Assembly: GCF_947494125.1 (NCBI RefSeq) | Contig: NZ_CANLTU010000001.1 | Location: 698,193 to 762,192, forward strand | Source of the DNA: an uncultured Tenacibaculum sp. | GTDB lineage: Bacteria; Bacteroidota; Bacteroidia; Flavobacteriales; Flavobacteriaceae | Direction of reading: 5' to 3' | Length of the DNA: 64,000 nucleotides | Shown: positions 36,677 through 45,396 of the stretch, in pieces | Layout: each line of letters starts with the position of its first letter | How positions within the stretch are numbered: the stretch's first letter is position 1 | The notes under the pieces: model-generated | Seen by the model: the letters and a program-made list of their open reading frames with translations, nothing else | Database searches by the model: none | What the model was told of the DNA's origin: nothing | Made by a program: the position numbers and the translations under genes

Positions 36677-37101
36677 AATTGATAATGTTTTAGTTTATTT
36701 TTCTAAAACCGAAATTAGATAGAAAGACAGTGCTTAAAAATACCTAGGAGTAGGTGTTTTATGAATCTTAGCAGTTTGATAAAAATCATGGAAATAGTTT
36801 ATAAATAAAATATAAGCTTATTAAACCATTAAGATTTGTATATAAACAATAATCCTTTTATAAGGAAATGAAAAGTATTTATGTACTAGTAATATTAAGT
36901 GTTTAGAGAGAGTTTTATTCGCTGCTTAGTGTGTATAAAACTTTGCTACTAAGTAAACAAATACTTTACCTCTAATGAAAGTGTTAGATAAAGCCTAATG
37001 GAAGCAACAGCATACCGAGTGGTATAGTGTTATTATACCACTCGGTATGCTGTCTTTATACAACAGTGTCTGTTATCTGTTAAACGTAGGTAAAAAGAGC
37101 A
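36677..37101. other. intergenic region with a large perfect inverted repeat
   Basis: About 425 bp of AT-rich sequence without a gene. The only clear structure is the 20-bp perfect inverted repeat at 37007-37053. Confidence 0.7.
37007..37053. repeat. perfect 20-bp inverted repeat (7-nt spacer)
   Basis: Left arm ACAGCATACCGAGTGGTATA at 37007-37026, spacer GTGTTAT, right arm its exact reverse complement at 37034-37053. It lies 49 bp beyond the stop of the leftward HU-like gene. There is no adjacent T-run, so it is not a typical terminator; it may be a very stable mRNA 3' hairpin, a protein-binding site or a mobile-element scar. Confidence 0.9.
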
Positions 37102-37803
37102 TTAAAACACAGTGAGGATAAAAGGAGCATTGAATGTACGTACTTCTTTTAAAAAGGTGTTTGGTTTTGAAGTAGCTTGGGTTTTAATACAAATTGTATA
37201 CGTACCAGCTGCAAGCTTAGGTGCTTGGGCTATTATATTTTTAAAGGTATTGCGAGAAAAACGATTTACTTTTATTTCGCTACCATCTTCTGATACAAAA
37301 TACAAACCTACTGCAGTATCTGTTCCAGCTACTTTTAAACGAATACCTTCCAGTTCAAACAGCCCTTCTGAGGTAATTGTAGTATTGATGGTATTTGTAG
37401 CTACATCCAGTACTTGCGTAAGTTCTATGCTTACCATCGGAGAAACTTCTTTTAGTATTGCTACCTCATTGAGTACTCTTTTAAGTAATTTACCACTGTT
37501 AAATTTTATGTGTAGCTGGTGTTTATCTTTTGTAAATACAGCTTCGCTATTTTCAAAAACCCCTCTAATAGAATAATGGATATTGTATAGAGGTAAATTA
37601 ATAGCGTACCCATCTTTAATGCATTGTATAATAGTTTCATAATAAGAATTAAGCACTGCAAGTATGTCTGTTTTACTTATCAAGGTGCGTTTATGCAACA
37701 TTTTATTAATTAAACTAGCTTGGTTTAGAGTACGAGTAGTTATTACTCGGGCGATGTAGTTATCCTCATCACTTAAATGGTTTTTTGTTAAATAGTATTT
37801 CAT
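37102..37803 (-). CDS. HU/IHF-like DNA-binding domain protein with C-terminal DUF4469-like domain
   Basis: A 233-residue protein. The N-terminal ~130 residues resemble Bacteroidota HU-like domains (MLHKRTLISKTDILAVLNSY, GYAINLPLYNIHYSIRGVFE), in which helices precede a beta arm. The C-terminal ~100 residues (TTITSEGLFELEGIRLKVAG, GTYTICIKTQ) look like a DUF4469-type beta domain. No catalytic motif. Single gene; DNA binding is a family-level prediction only. Confidence 0.7.
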   Translation of the reverse strand: MKYYLTKNHLSDEDNYIARVITTRTLNQASLINKMLHKRTLISKTDILAVLNSYYETIIQCIKDGYAINLPLYNIHYSIRGVFENSEAVFTKDKHQLHIKFNSGKLLKRVLNEVAILKEVSPMVSIELTQVLDVATNTINTTITSEGLFELEGIRLKVAGTDTAVGLYFVSEDGSEIKVNRFSRNTFKNIIAQAPKLAAGTYTICIKTQATSKPNTFLKEVRTFNAPFILTVF

Positions 37804-37998
37804 AAGTTCAATTTTAAATTCATTACTTATTTCCTAACAGCTAGCAAAATACTTGCGAAACTATAAGCTTGGTAAGGTTATTTAAAATACTATGGTATAA
37901 GGGAAGTAAAAGGGAAGATGTACTAAAGAGTACATGTTTTAGCTTCTTCTAAGATACGAATTTTTTGTAAATACCTTTGAGTTAATATGTTATATTTA

Positions 37999-38925
37999 TT
38001 ATAGTTTATATAATACCTCAACATAACGTTTTATCTCCGAAGTAAAGTTAGAATACAGGTCTTTATAGGTAGGAGCAAGCTTAGTTTCAATACTTGTAAG
38101 AACTTCACTTTTCGTTTTTCCGTTCGATTTTGCTTCTTTTACCTGTTGCCAAACATTGGATAACAGATTAGCATCACGTACTATAGTACTTCCATTCGTA
38201 ACTACTCCATGTCCTGTTAATACATGTTTAGGTTTTAACTTAGCTATGGTATTTAGGGTTTGAATTAAGTCAGGAACCTTTTTTGGATTGATAATAATAG
38301 GCATCCAACTAGAACTTAATACATCGCCGCCAAAGATTATTTTCTGTTGAGGTAACCAAACTAACACATCACCATGGGAATGACTGTTGTTAGAAAAAAT
38401 GAATTCAACTTCTACCCCTCCCAAATTCATTTTCTGATGTTTAGTAATGAGTTTTGTAGGATATACTAGTTGTGTTTTTCCAATAGTTCCTTTGGTAACA
38501 CGATTGTAAAAAGCAAGATCTTCCTTTCCGTACTTTTTCATGGTTTCCTTAGCTTCTTTGCTGGAAAAAATATCAGCCTCGGAAAAAGCAGCATTTCCTA
38601 ACCAATGATCGGCATGACTGTGCGAATTAATCACCCAACGAACAGGCTTGTTGGTAACCGTTTTAATAGCATTTTTAATTTTGTTTCCAATGGTTTCAGA
38701 AGACCCTGTGTCGAATAATAAAACGCCATCTTTAGTAACTACAAAATGACTGTTAGCATTCCAACCTTTGTTTTCTGGAGTAGGTAAACCAAAAGATGGA
38801 GAAACGATACTGTATACATTTTTTGTAACGGGGGTTACTTCAAAGTCAAAAGAGTTGTTTTGAGCATTTATACAATTAGTTAAGAGACTTATGAGAAAAA
38901 AGTAGCGTATCGTTTCTTTTACCAT
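37999..38925 (-). CDS. secreted metallo-beta-lactamase-fold hydrolase
   Basis: A 308-residue protein with a signal peptide (1-21, ..LTNCINAQ). The zinc-binding motif is INSHSHADHWLGN (HxHxDH, ~99-111), followed by SNNSHSHGDVLVWLP (~179-193) and LTGHGVV (~236). It resembles the quinoprotein-relay/SoxH-like group and lactonase-type enzymes rather than classical B1 beta-lactamases. Sited alone between the HU-like gene and a small membrane protein. Substrate unknown. Confidence 0.85.
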   Translation of the reverse strand: MVKETIRYFFLISLLTNCINAQNNSFDFEVTPVTKNVYSIVSPSFGLPTPENKGWNANSHFVVTKDGVLLFDTGSSETIGNKIKNAIKTVTNKPVRWVINSHSHADHWLGNAAFSEADIFSSKEAKETMKKYGKEDLAFYNRVTKGTIGKTQLVYPTKLITKHQKMNLGGVEVEFIFSNNSHSHGDVLVWLPQQKIIFGGDVLSSSWMPIIINPKKVPDLIQTLNTIAKLKPKHVLTGHGVVTNGSTIVRDANLLSNVWQQVKEAKSNGKTKSEVLTSIETKLAPTYKDLYSNFTSEIKRYVEVLYKL

Positions 38926-39088
38926 TTTTCAATATTGTTGTTTATAGTTATAATATATATTATTGAATAAGTAAAAGTAATTTTAAAAAGAGAGTGTTTT
39001 TAAATTTTAGCTTAATTATTGATTATGAAAGACAGATAGGTTCTTTTTATAGACCAAATTTTTCTAGTTGCAGTATATTAGCTATGCA

Positions 39089-39295
39089 TTATTTGTCTTC
39101 TTTAACTTTTCTTAAAAAAGAAAATAAGAAACAGAACATAAAACCTATAAAAGCAAAGGTTAAACTTAATTTCTCTATTGCTGCATTGGTGCTTTTATTA
39201 AAATGATTCCAATCAATTAAAAAATAAGAAAGTATACTTAAAGGCATAAAGGCTAAAATTAATAAGAATAAGAGTTTTTTAGAAGGATCCCACAT
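39089..39295 (-). CDS. small two-helix membrane protein (68 aa)
   Basis: Two membrane segments (about 8-26 and 46-62) with a polar loop WNHFNKSTNAAIEKL between. It carries a Lys-rich C-terminus (LRKVKEDK), consistent with an inner-membrane protein with cytoplasmic tail. The overlapping plus-strand frame at 38994-39206 lacks such features and is taken as its shadow. No family recognised. Confidence 0.5.
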   Translation of the reverse strand: MWDPSKKLLFLLILAFMPLSILSYFLIDWNHFNKSTNAAIEKLSLTFAFIGFMFCFLFSFLRKVKEDK

Positions 39296-39875
39296 AATAA
39301 TACTCGCTTTTTAAGTTCATATACCTTCATACTGGTTAGTAACAGTTAATGTTATATTCTAAAATACTGTTATAGTAAGACTACAAACTGCAACTCTATA
39401 CAAGTTGTTTTGGATTTATAAAAGTGATTGTTGTTAAGTTAAATTACTTAAAAACCATGCATAGTACGCAGCGTAGCCTTACTTAGAACATACATTTAAT
39501 GGAAATTAAAGGTAGTAAAAAGGAATACTTATGCCTATTGCAAATGCATAAACGGAAGTTATAAAGTAATAAACGGTTTAAAGTTTTGGATTAACGGAAA
39601 AAGTAGTTTTTGCTACTTGATTTTGTAACGTTTAAGACGGGGATGTTGAGAATTTATAAATAGTATCTTATATATGCTAATTGCAATTAGGTTGAGGTAA
39701 CTTTTAGAATGACATTATTTATAGATGCTATTGGTTTCATAAAATTTCTTCAGCAGAATTAGTATAAAGCCTTTATTTAGAGTAGTTAAAAATAAAGGCA
39801 ATATGTACATCGCGAAAAAGAATTAATTATTAATTGGTTATTTTAAAATTTTTATTGGTAACTCTCTCTAATGTT
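39296..39875. other. intergenic region with direct repeat copy 1
   Basis: About 580 bp without a gene. The part 39542-39736 is a direct repeat of 40963-41158; the rest is AT-rich with nothing recognised. Confidence 0.75.
39542..39736 (+). repeat. direct repeat copy 1 (~195 bp)
   Basis: Nearly identical to 40963-41158, differing by a few bases and one 1-bp indel. It contains the perfect 14-bp palindrome CTAATTGCAATTAG (39677-39690) and three short TAAACGG-type repeats. The two copies flank the lipoprotein gene at 39876. Confidence 0.9.
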
Positions 39876-40865
39876 TTATATAGAATGTCCGATTGCCCAA
39901 GGTAAGGATAATCTACACTCAAAATTAAATGCAGACAAATCGTCAATGGGAGTATTTCCTAGAATTCTTATTGTTCTAATAGAATCCATAGATGCTATTA
40001 TTGCTGGTCTTAAGAATTCTATAAAAGTTTCTTCTGAATGATCTAAACTCCATTCGGCAGCTGCAGAATTAAAATCAAGTCTTGTTGCGTCGTAATTATG
40101 ATCATTAATTATAACTCTATAATTTCCCATGTGTTGTGAAGCTGTTATTGTTTGATATGCCTCATGAATATTTTTTATATATGATTTAATTATTTGAGGA
40201 CTTATTGAGTTTTCTTTATTTTTATGATTAAGAATATCAGTTAATGTCCAATCCATTCTTGTTGGATGTTTCCAGCTGGTTGACCCCATAGGTACCCCAG
40301 GGCCAACAGTCATATCTCCTGTCCAAAAAAGTCCCATGAAGCCCATTATAAGAAACTGATCTGCTGGATATTTTTCAAGCTCTTTTTCAATAAAAGAATG
40401 GGCATATCTTACTTTGCCATAGCCTCTAAAAGTAAGTGTTTTCATGATTTTTACGCTTTCGAATGATTTTATTTTAAAATTATACAAACGAACAACAAAG
40501 CCAAATTCAGTAGTGAGTTGATCACTAATATACGTGGGACCTCTATCGAAAAAAAAACCGCGTTGATATTTCCCAGCTATAAATTCTATTCTATAGTTAT
40601 TATTTTTTACTTGTACATTAGGAAATATTTCACCATGATTGTCTGGGGAGCTTAGAGGAGAAAACCTTACAGGGTATTCAGGAGTATATATAAAATTCCC
40701 TTCTCTGTCAGTTCTGTTAGAATAATTAGACGAATTTGGAAATAACTCTTTGGAAATTTTTAACTCTGAAATAATAACATCTGTATTGTCATTACAAGAA
40801 GTAATTAAAAACACGTATAAAAATGTTAAAAGTATGATTTTTCTGGATGTTTGGTTTAATTTCAT
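39876..40865 (-). CDS. hypothetical lipoprotein between direct repeats
   Basis: A 329-residue lipoprotein (signal ending VFLITSCND, Cys ~24). No family recognised. A mid region, LRGYGKVRYAHSFIEKELEK-like (around 148-165), and IMGFMGLFWTGDMTVGPGVP (~172-191) stand out; His and Trp are frequent in the C-terminal half (SQHMGNYRVIINDHNYDATR). It may be an enzyme or binding protein outside the cytoplasm. The two ~195-bp direct repeats on either side indicate that gene and flank arrived or were duplicated as one ~1.4-kb block. Confidence 0.65.
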   Translation of the reverse strand: MKLNQTSRKIILLTFLYVFLITSCNDNTDVIISELKISKELFPNSSNYSNRTDREGNFIYTPEYPVRFSPLSSPDNHGEIFPNVQVKNNNYRIEFIAGKYQRGFFFDRGPTYISDQLTTEFGFVVRLYNFKIKSFESVKIMKTLTFRGYGKVRYAHSFIEKELEKYPADQFLIMGFMGLFWTGDMTVGPGVPMGSTSWKHPTRMDWTLTDILNHKNKENSISPQIIKSYIKNIHEAYQTITASQHMGNYRVIINDHNYDATRLDFNSAAAEWSLDHSEETFIEFLRPAIIASMDSIRTIRILGNTPIDDLSAFNFECRLSLPWAIGHSI

Positions 40866-40962
40866 ACTGTTGAATTTTAGTGGTATATATTTTATAAAAT
40901 AATTAGGATGTTGATCTGATCTAGAAACGAAACTAGTAAAAGCAAATGTTTTTGTAAAACGA

Positions 40963-41158
40963 AAATGAATAAACGGAAGTTATAAAGTAATAAACGGTTT
41001 AAAGTTTTGGATTAACGGAAAAAGTAGTTTTTTGCAACTTGATTTTGTAACGTTTGAGACGGGGATGTTGAGAATTTATAAATAGTATCTTATATATGCT
41101 AATTGCAATTAGGTTGAGGTAACTTTTAGAATGACATTATTTATAGATGCTATTGGTT
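40963..41158 (+). repeat. direct repeat copy 2 (~196 bp)
   Basis: Second copy of 39542-39736, with the palindrome at 41099-41112. It ends 12 bp beyond the stop of the LytTR gene at 41171, so it may be the original 3' flank of that gene. Confidence 0.9.
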
Positions 41159-41170
41159 ATTATATAATTA

Positions 41171-41875
41171 CTAGTTCAAAAAAACATCAATATCTTTTCT
41201 ATAATTATCACCTATAGGAATTTCTGCACGTCCAATTTCAATATCGTTTTTAGTATAGGCAGTAATCTGATGTTTATTAATAATATAAGAACGATGTATT
41301 CTAATAAAACGAGAATCTACCTTTTGTAAAAAAGCAGAAATACTGGTTTTAGTAATATGATGCTCGTTAGCTAAATGAATTTTTATATAATCCTTTAAGC
41401 TTTCAATATATAGAATATCTTCAAAATTAACTTTTACCTGCTTTCTATCTTTTCTTATATAAATAAAAGAAGTATTGTTTTCAGAAGTAGGAGTAACTAT
41501 TGGAGTAGGGGTACTCGCTATTTGTAGCGCTCTAAATTTTTCAATTGCATTAAAAAAACGTTGAAAGGTTATGGGCTTTAAAATATAGTCAACAGCATTG
41601 AGTTCAAAGCCATCAATAGCATAATCTCTATACGCAGTGGTAAATATAACTTTAGGTTTATGAAATAAGTTTTTATAAAAATCAATGCCTTTTAAAACAG
41701 GCATTTCAATATCTAAAAATAATAAGTCTATAGTATTTTCTTGTAAAATTTTACTCGCTTCAATGGCACTAGCACAAGAAGCTACCAATTCAAAATCATC
41801 CAATTGCATTAAATGATTTTTTAGCAATCTTCTCGCTAATTCTTCATCGTCAATAATTAAACATTTGTAGCTCAT
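41171..41875 (-). CDS. LytTR-family response regulator
   Basis: A 234-residue regulator. Receiver (1-115) with IIDDEELARR, phospho-acceptor Asp in LLFLDIEMPVLKG, and the switch Lys in YILKP. LytTR domain (~135-234; FIYIRKDRKQVKVNFEDILYI, FIRIHRSYIINKHQI). Its start overlaps the kinase stop by 4 bp, a translational coupling. Gene order is kinase then regulator, as in the pair at 34263-36036, but on the other strand. Confidence 0.92.
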   Translation of the reverse strand: MSYKCLIIDDEELARRLLKNHLMQLDDFELVASCASAIEASKILQENTIDLLFLDIEMPVLKGIDFYKNLFHKPKVIFTTAYRDYAIDGFELNAVDYILKPITFQRFFNAIEKFRALQIASTPTPIVTPTSENNTSFIYIRKDRKQVKVNFEDILYIESLKDYIKIHLANEHHITKTSISAFLQKVDSRFIRIHRSYIINKHQITAYTKNDIEIGRAEIPIGDNYRKDIDVFLN

Positions 41876-42939
41876 TTCATCGGAATTTTTAAATCAACAT
41901 AAAAATTATCGCTTTCTTCATTAATATCTAAAGCGTAGGTGTTTGCATACAGTAATTCCAATTGCTTTTTAACATTGCTAATCCCAATACTTTCTTTACG
42001 AGCAGGGATTTTATTAGCGGCAATTGAGTTTTCAATTTTAAAATGAATACACTCCTCTTTTAGTACTATATTTATGTTAATAAATGCTTTGTTTAATTCT
42101 TGAGAAACTCCATGTTTAAAAGCATTTTCTATAAAGGTTAATAATATTAAAGGGGCAATTTTAGCATTGGAGCTTTTAGGTGCATTAAATTGAATGCTAA
42201 CACGAGTACCATAACGTACTTTTTCTAAAGCTAGGTAGTTTTTTATAAGTTCTACTTCTTTTTGTAAATCGGCAAACTCTTCATTACATCCATAGAGCAT
42301 ATAATCTAACATTTCAGAAAGTTTTGCAATTACTTCAGGAGCTTCGTCAGATTTCTCTATGGTTAACGCATATAAATTATTTAAGGTATTAAATAAAAAA
42401 TGTGGATTTAATTGATGTTTTAACGTTGTTAACTCAGTAGTCTTCTTTTGCTCGTTTACTTTAAGATAGGTTTGCCTTTCATTATAAAACTTAATGGTTA
42501 ATAATATAATGGTTGGCGTTAAAAACTTAACTGATTTACCTGTAAAAGTTTGTACTTTAAAAATATGATCCCAGAAACCTTTTATAGAATCGTACCCAGT
42601 AGTACTTTGAGGATTATTAAAATACTTTGGTAGGTGATAAAACTCTTGAATACAAACATAAAGAGTATAATTAAAGAAGAGTAAGAGCAGTAAATAAATA
42701 CTGAATTGAATATATTTTTTAGGAGTTAAAAAATAAGGCATTAGTATATAAAGCGTAGTATAAGCTGTTATAATTTGTACTAAAAGCATAATTAAACGCG
42801 ATTCAACACCTTGATAATAACTGCTAAAATACGCTGCTTCTAATGTAATTAAGAAATAAGAAAAAATCCCTAACCAAAATAACAAATGACGTATTAAGGG
42901 GATTCTTAGTAAAGAAGCTATTTTTTTTGCAAAACTCAT
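41872..42939 (-). CDS. LytS-family sensor histidine kinase
   Basis: A 355-residue membrane kinase with four helices in the first ~155 residues (LLFWLGIFSYFLITLEAAYF begins the first). HisKA-like motif LKHQLNPHFLFNTLNNLYAL (~187-206), then APLILLTFIENAFKHGV (~275-291) and GISNVKKQLELLY as ATPase blocks. Works with the LytTR regulator that overlaps it. The adjacent divergent gene at 43161 (DUF5916) is a candidate target. Confidence 0.9.
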   Translation of the reverse strand: MSFAKKIASLLRIPLIRHLLFWLGIFSYFLITLEAAYFSSYYQGVESRLIMLLVQIITAYTTLYILMPYFLTPKKYIQFSIYLLLLLFFNYTLYVCIQEFYHLPKYFNNPQSTTGYDSIKGFWDHIFKVQTFTGKSVKFLTPTIILLTIKFYNERQTYLKVNEQKKTTELTTLKHQLNPHFLFNTLNNLYALTIEKSDEAPEVIAKLSEMLDYMLYGCNEEFADLQKEVELIKNYLALEKVRYGTRVSIQFNAPKSSNAKIAPLILLTFIENAFKHGVSQELNKAFININIVLKEECIHFKIENSIAANKIPARKESIGISNVKKQLELLYANTYALDINEESDNFYVDLKIPMK

Positions 42940-43160
42940 TAAGGGCCTAAAATACGATATAAATAATATTGAAAACTAAAAGTAGCTTAAATAAGAATTT
43001 AAGTAGCTTAATAGTTTAATATGATAGACTAAAACAAAATTCTAGACTTCATAAGTTTCAAGAGGCAAAAACAGCCTTTTAGTCTACTTTTTTAAAAGCA
43101 ATTACTTCTCATAATATTTTAGCCGCCCAAGCAATATGTTTAATTATTGAAATTTAAAAA

Positions 43161-45335
43161 ATGAAAAGAATTGTTTTATTAGTAGTACTTCTTTTAGGAG
43201 TTTTCTATACCCATGCACAAAAGCAAGATAAAATTGTGTTTAACAATAGCACCATTAAATTGGATGGTGAGTTAAATGAACCTATTTGGACTCAATTGGA
43301 TGTGCACGATGATTTTATTGATTATATGCCTAATAATGGAAGTGTAGCAACAAAGCAAACAGTTGTAAAAATGTTTCATAATGGAAAGAAATTGTACATA
43401 AGTGCGGTGTATCACGATACAACTAATAAGGTACAAATAGGATCGTTAAAACGCGATGATATTGGGAATTCGGGAGCTAATAGCGATTCTTTTGCTATTG
43501 TTATAGATACCTATAATCAACAACAATCGGGCTACTTTTTTATTGTTAATATGGGAGGTACTTTAGTTGATGCATTAGTATCTAGAAAAGGCGATGGTTA
43601 TTGGTTAAGTAGAAGCTGGAATGCAGTTTGGAATGCTAAAACATCTGTAAAAGGAAATCAAAAAATATTTGAAGTAGAAATTCCATTAAAAGCGTTAGGT
43701 TATAAAGAAGACAATCCTAATTGGGGAGTGATGTTTCATACTAGAGATATTAAAACCAACGAATGGACTACCAGTACTAAAATAGATCGTAATTTCTCAC
43801 AATTTGATTTGCGTTTGTCTAAATCTTTTGAAATAGAAAGTTTATCAGATAATAAGCCTACTAAGTTTACAATAACACCATCGTTAACTATGGACTATCA
43901 GGAGGATTTGGTAAATAAATCGAATGCGTCAAACGTAAAACCAAGTTTAGATTTACAATACAATGTAAGTTCTTCTTTAAAATTAGATGCTACTATTAAT
44001 CCAGATTTTTCGCAGATAGATGTAGATACTCAAGTTACAAACCTTAGTCGTTTTGCAGTGTTTTTCCCAGAGCGGCGTAATTTCTTTTTAGAAAATAGCG
44101 ATTTATTTACATCATTAGGTGTAAGCGGTATAAATCCGTTTTATTCTAGAAGAATAGGAGCCGAAACCGATATTTCTTTTGGATTAAAGCTTTCTGGAAA
44201 CATCGCAAAGAAAACACGTTTAGGAATTCTTAATGTTGCTACTAAAAAAGAAGGGAGCAAACCAGCTCAAAATTATGGAGCGCTTGTAGTAGAACAACAA
44301 TTGTCTAATGTTTTTAGAACTACTGGATTTGTAATTAATAGACAAGAAACGGATGGTTTTTCGTTTCTAGATGATTATAATAGGGTAGCCGGACTTAATT
44401 TAAATTATAACTCGAAAAATAATAAATGGACTGGATTGGCAAACTATGCACAGAGTTTTACCAGTAATGTATCTGGTGATAATAAGTTTTATAGTTTGAG
44501 TCTTTGGTACAATAGTTTAAAAACATCTTGGAAAACCTCTGTAAGGAAAGTAGGAAGAAATTATATTACCGATGTTGGTTTTGTACCAAGATTAGATAAT
44601 TACGATGCTATTAATCAAATAATAGTACGAGAAGGATATACGCAAGCTACTGGTCGATTAAGTTTAACTTATTTTCCTAAGAAGTCTAAAAAGATTAATT
44701 CACATAAATATTTAGGGTTGTCAAATAGCACCTATTTTGATGAAGAAGGAGTAGTCTCACAATCGTCTACAAATATTAATAACGACTTATTGTTTAATGA
44801 TAATTCCTTAATTTATGGAGGTGTAGGACATAATTATGTGAATTTAAAATTCGCTTTTGATCCCTTAAGAAATGGAAACTATATTATGCCTGGTGTTTAT
44901 AACTATTATAGATTTTCTGCAGGATACCGTTCTATTAGAAATAAAAAATTGGAATATGGAGGTAATTATGAATTGGGAAGTTATTACGGAGGTTCTAGAA
45001 ATCGTTTAATAGCCAGAGTAGAATATAAATTAATGCCTTTGGCACGATTGTACCTACGATACGAACGTAATGATATTGATTTAAATGAATTAGGGAATGA
45101 TACCTTCCATCTGGCAAGGTTCACTGGTGAAGTATTCTTTTCTAACCGATTAAATTGGACTACCTATGTACAGTACAACACACAGTTTGATAACTTTAAT
45201 ATAAATACAAGGCTACAGTGGGAATACAAACCCTTGTCTTATATCTATCTCGTAATTTCAGATAATTTTAATCAAGAGATTACACGACAAAATTGGGGAG
45301 TAGCCTTTAAAATGAATTATAGATTCGATTTTTAA
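43161..45335 (+). CDS. DUF5916 outer-membrane protein with CBM9-like domain
   Basis: A 724-residue protein with signal peptide (~1-19). The N-terminal domain (~25-215) resembles the carbohydrate-binding family 9 / DOMON-type fold (IKLDGELNEPIWTQLDVHDD, DSFAIVIDTYNQQQSGYFF). The rest is a DUF5916 beta-barrel (LKLDATINPDFSQIDVDTQ, FPERRNFFLENSDLFTS), ending in an aromatic strand (MNYRFDF). Such proteins are common in Bacteroidota and of unknown transport or binding role. Divergent from the LytS/LytTR pair. Confidence 0.85.
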   Translation: MKRIVLLVVLLLGVFYTHAQKQDKIVFNNSTIKLDGELNEPIWTQLDVHDDFIDYMPNNGSVATKQTVVKMFHNGKKLYISAVYHDTTNKVQIGSLKRDDIGNSGANSDSFAIVIDTYNQQQSGYFFIVNMGGTLVDALVSRKGDGYWLSRSWNAVWNAKTSVKGNQKIFEVEIPLKALGYKEDNPNWGVMFHTRDIKTNEWTTSTKIDRNFSQFDLRLSKSFEIESLSDNKPTKFTITPSLTMDYQEDLVNKSNASNVKPSLDLQYNVSSSLKLDATINPDFSQIDVDTQVTNLSRFAVFFPERRNFFLENSDLFTSLGVSGINPFYSRRIGAETDISFGLKLSGNIAKKTRLGILNVATKKEGSKPAQNYGALVVEQQLSNVFRTTGFVINRQETDGFSFLDDYNRVAGLNLNYNSKNNKWTGLANYAQSFTSNVSGDNKFYSLSLWYNSLKTSWKTSVRKVGRNYITDVGFVPRLDNYDAINQIIVREGYTQATGRLSLTYFPKKSKKINSHKYLGLSNSTYFDEEGVVSQSSTNINNDLLFNDNSLIYGGVGHNYVNLKFAFDPLRNGNYIMPGVYNYYRFSAGYRSIRNKKLEYGGNYELGSYYGGSRNRLIARVEYKLMPLARLYLRYERNDIDLNELGNDTFHLARFTGEVFFSNRLNWTTYVQYNTQFDNFNINTRLQWEYKPLSYIYLVISDNFNQEITRQNWGVAFKMNYRFDF

Positions 45336-45343
45336 TAAAAAGT

Positions 45344-45377
45344 AAAAGAGCCATACAATTGTATGGCTCTTTTTTTT
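45344..45377. terminator. bidirectional intrinsic terminator
   Basis: Perfect 15-bp-arm palindrome centred at 45358/45359 (AAAAGAGCCATACAA and complement) with T-tail. Serves DUF5916 (+) and the TonB receptor (-). Confidence 0.92.
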
Positions 45378-45396
45378 ATTCTTAGCATTTCTCCCA

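Noticed and set aside
38994..39206. Plus-strand frame of 70 codons overlapping the small membrane protein
   Set aside because: No coherent helix pattern; the minus-strand frame has two clear membrane helices with a charged tail.
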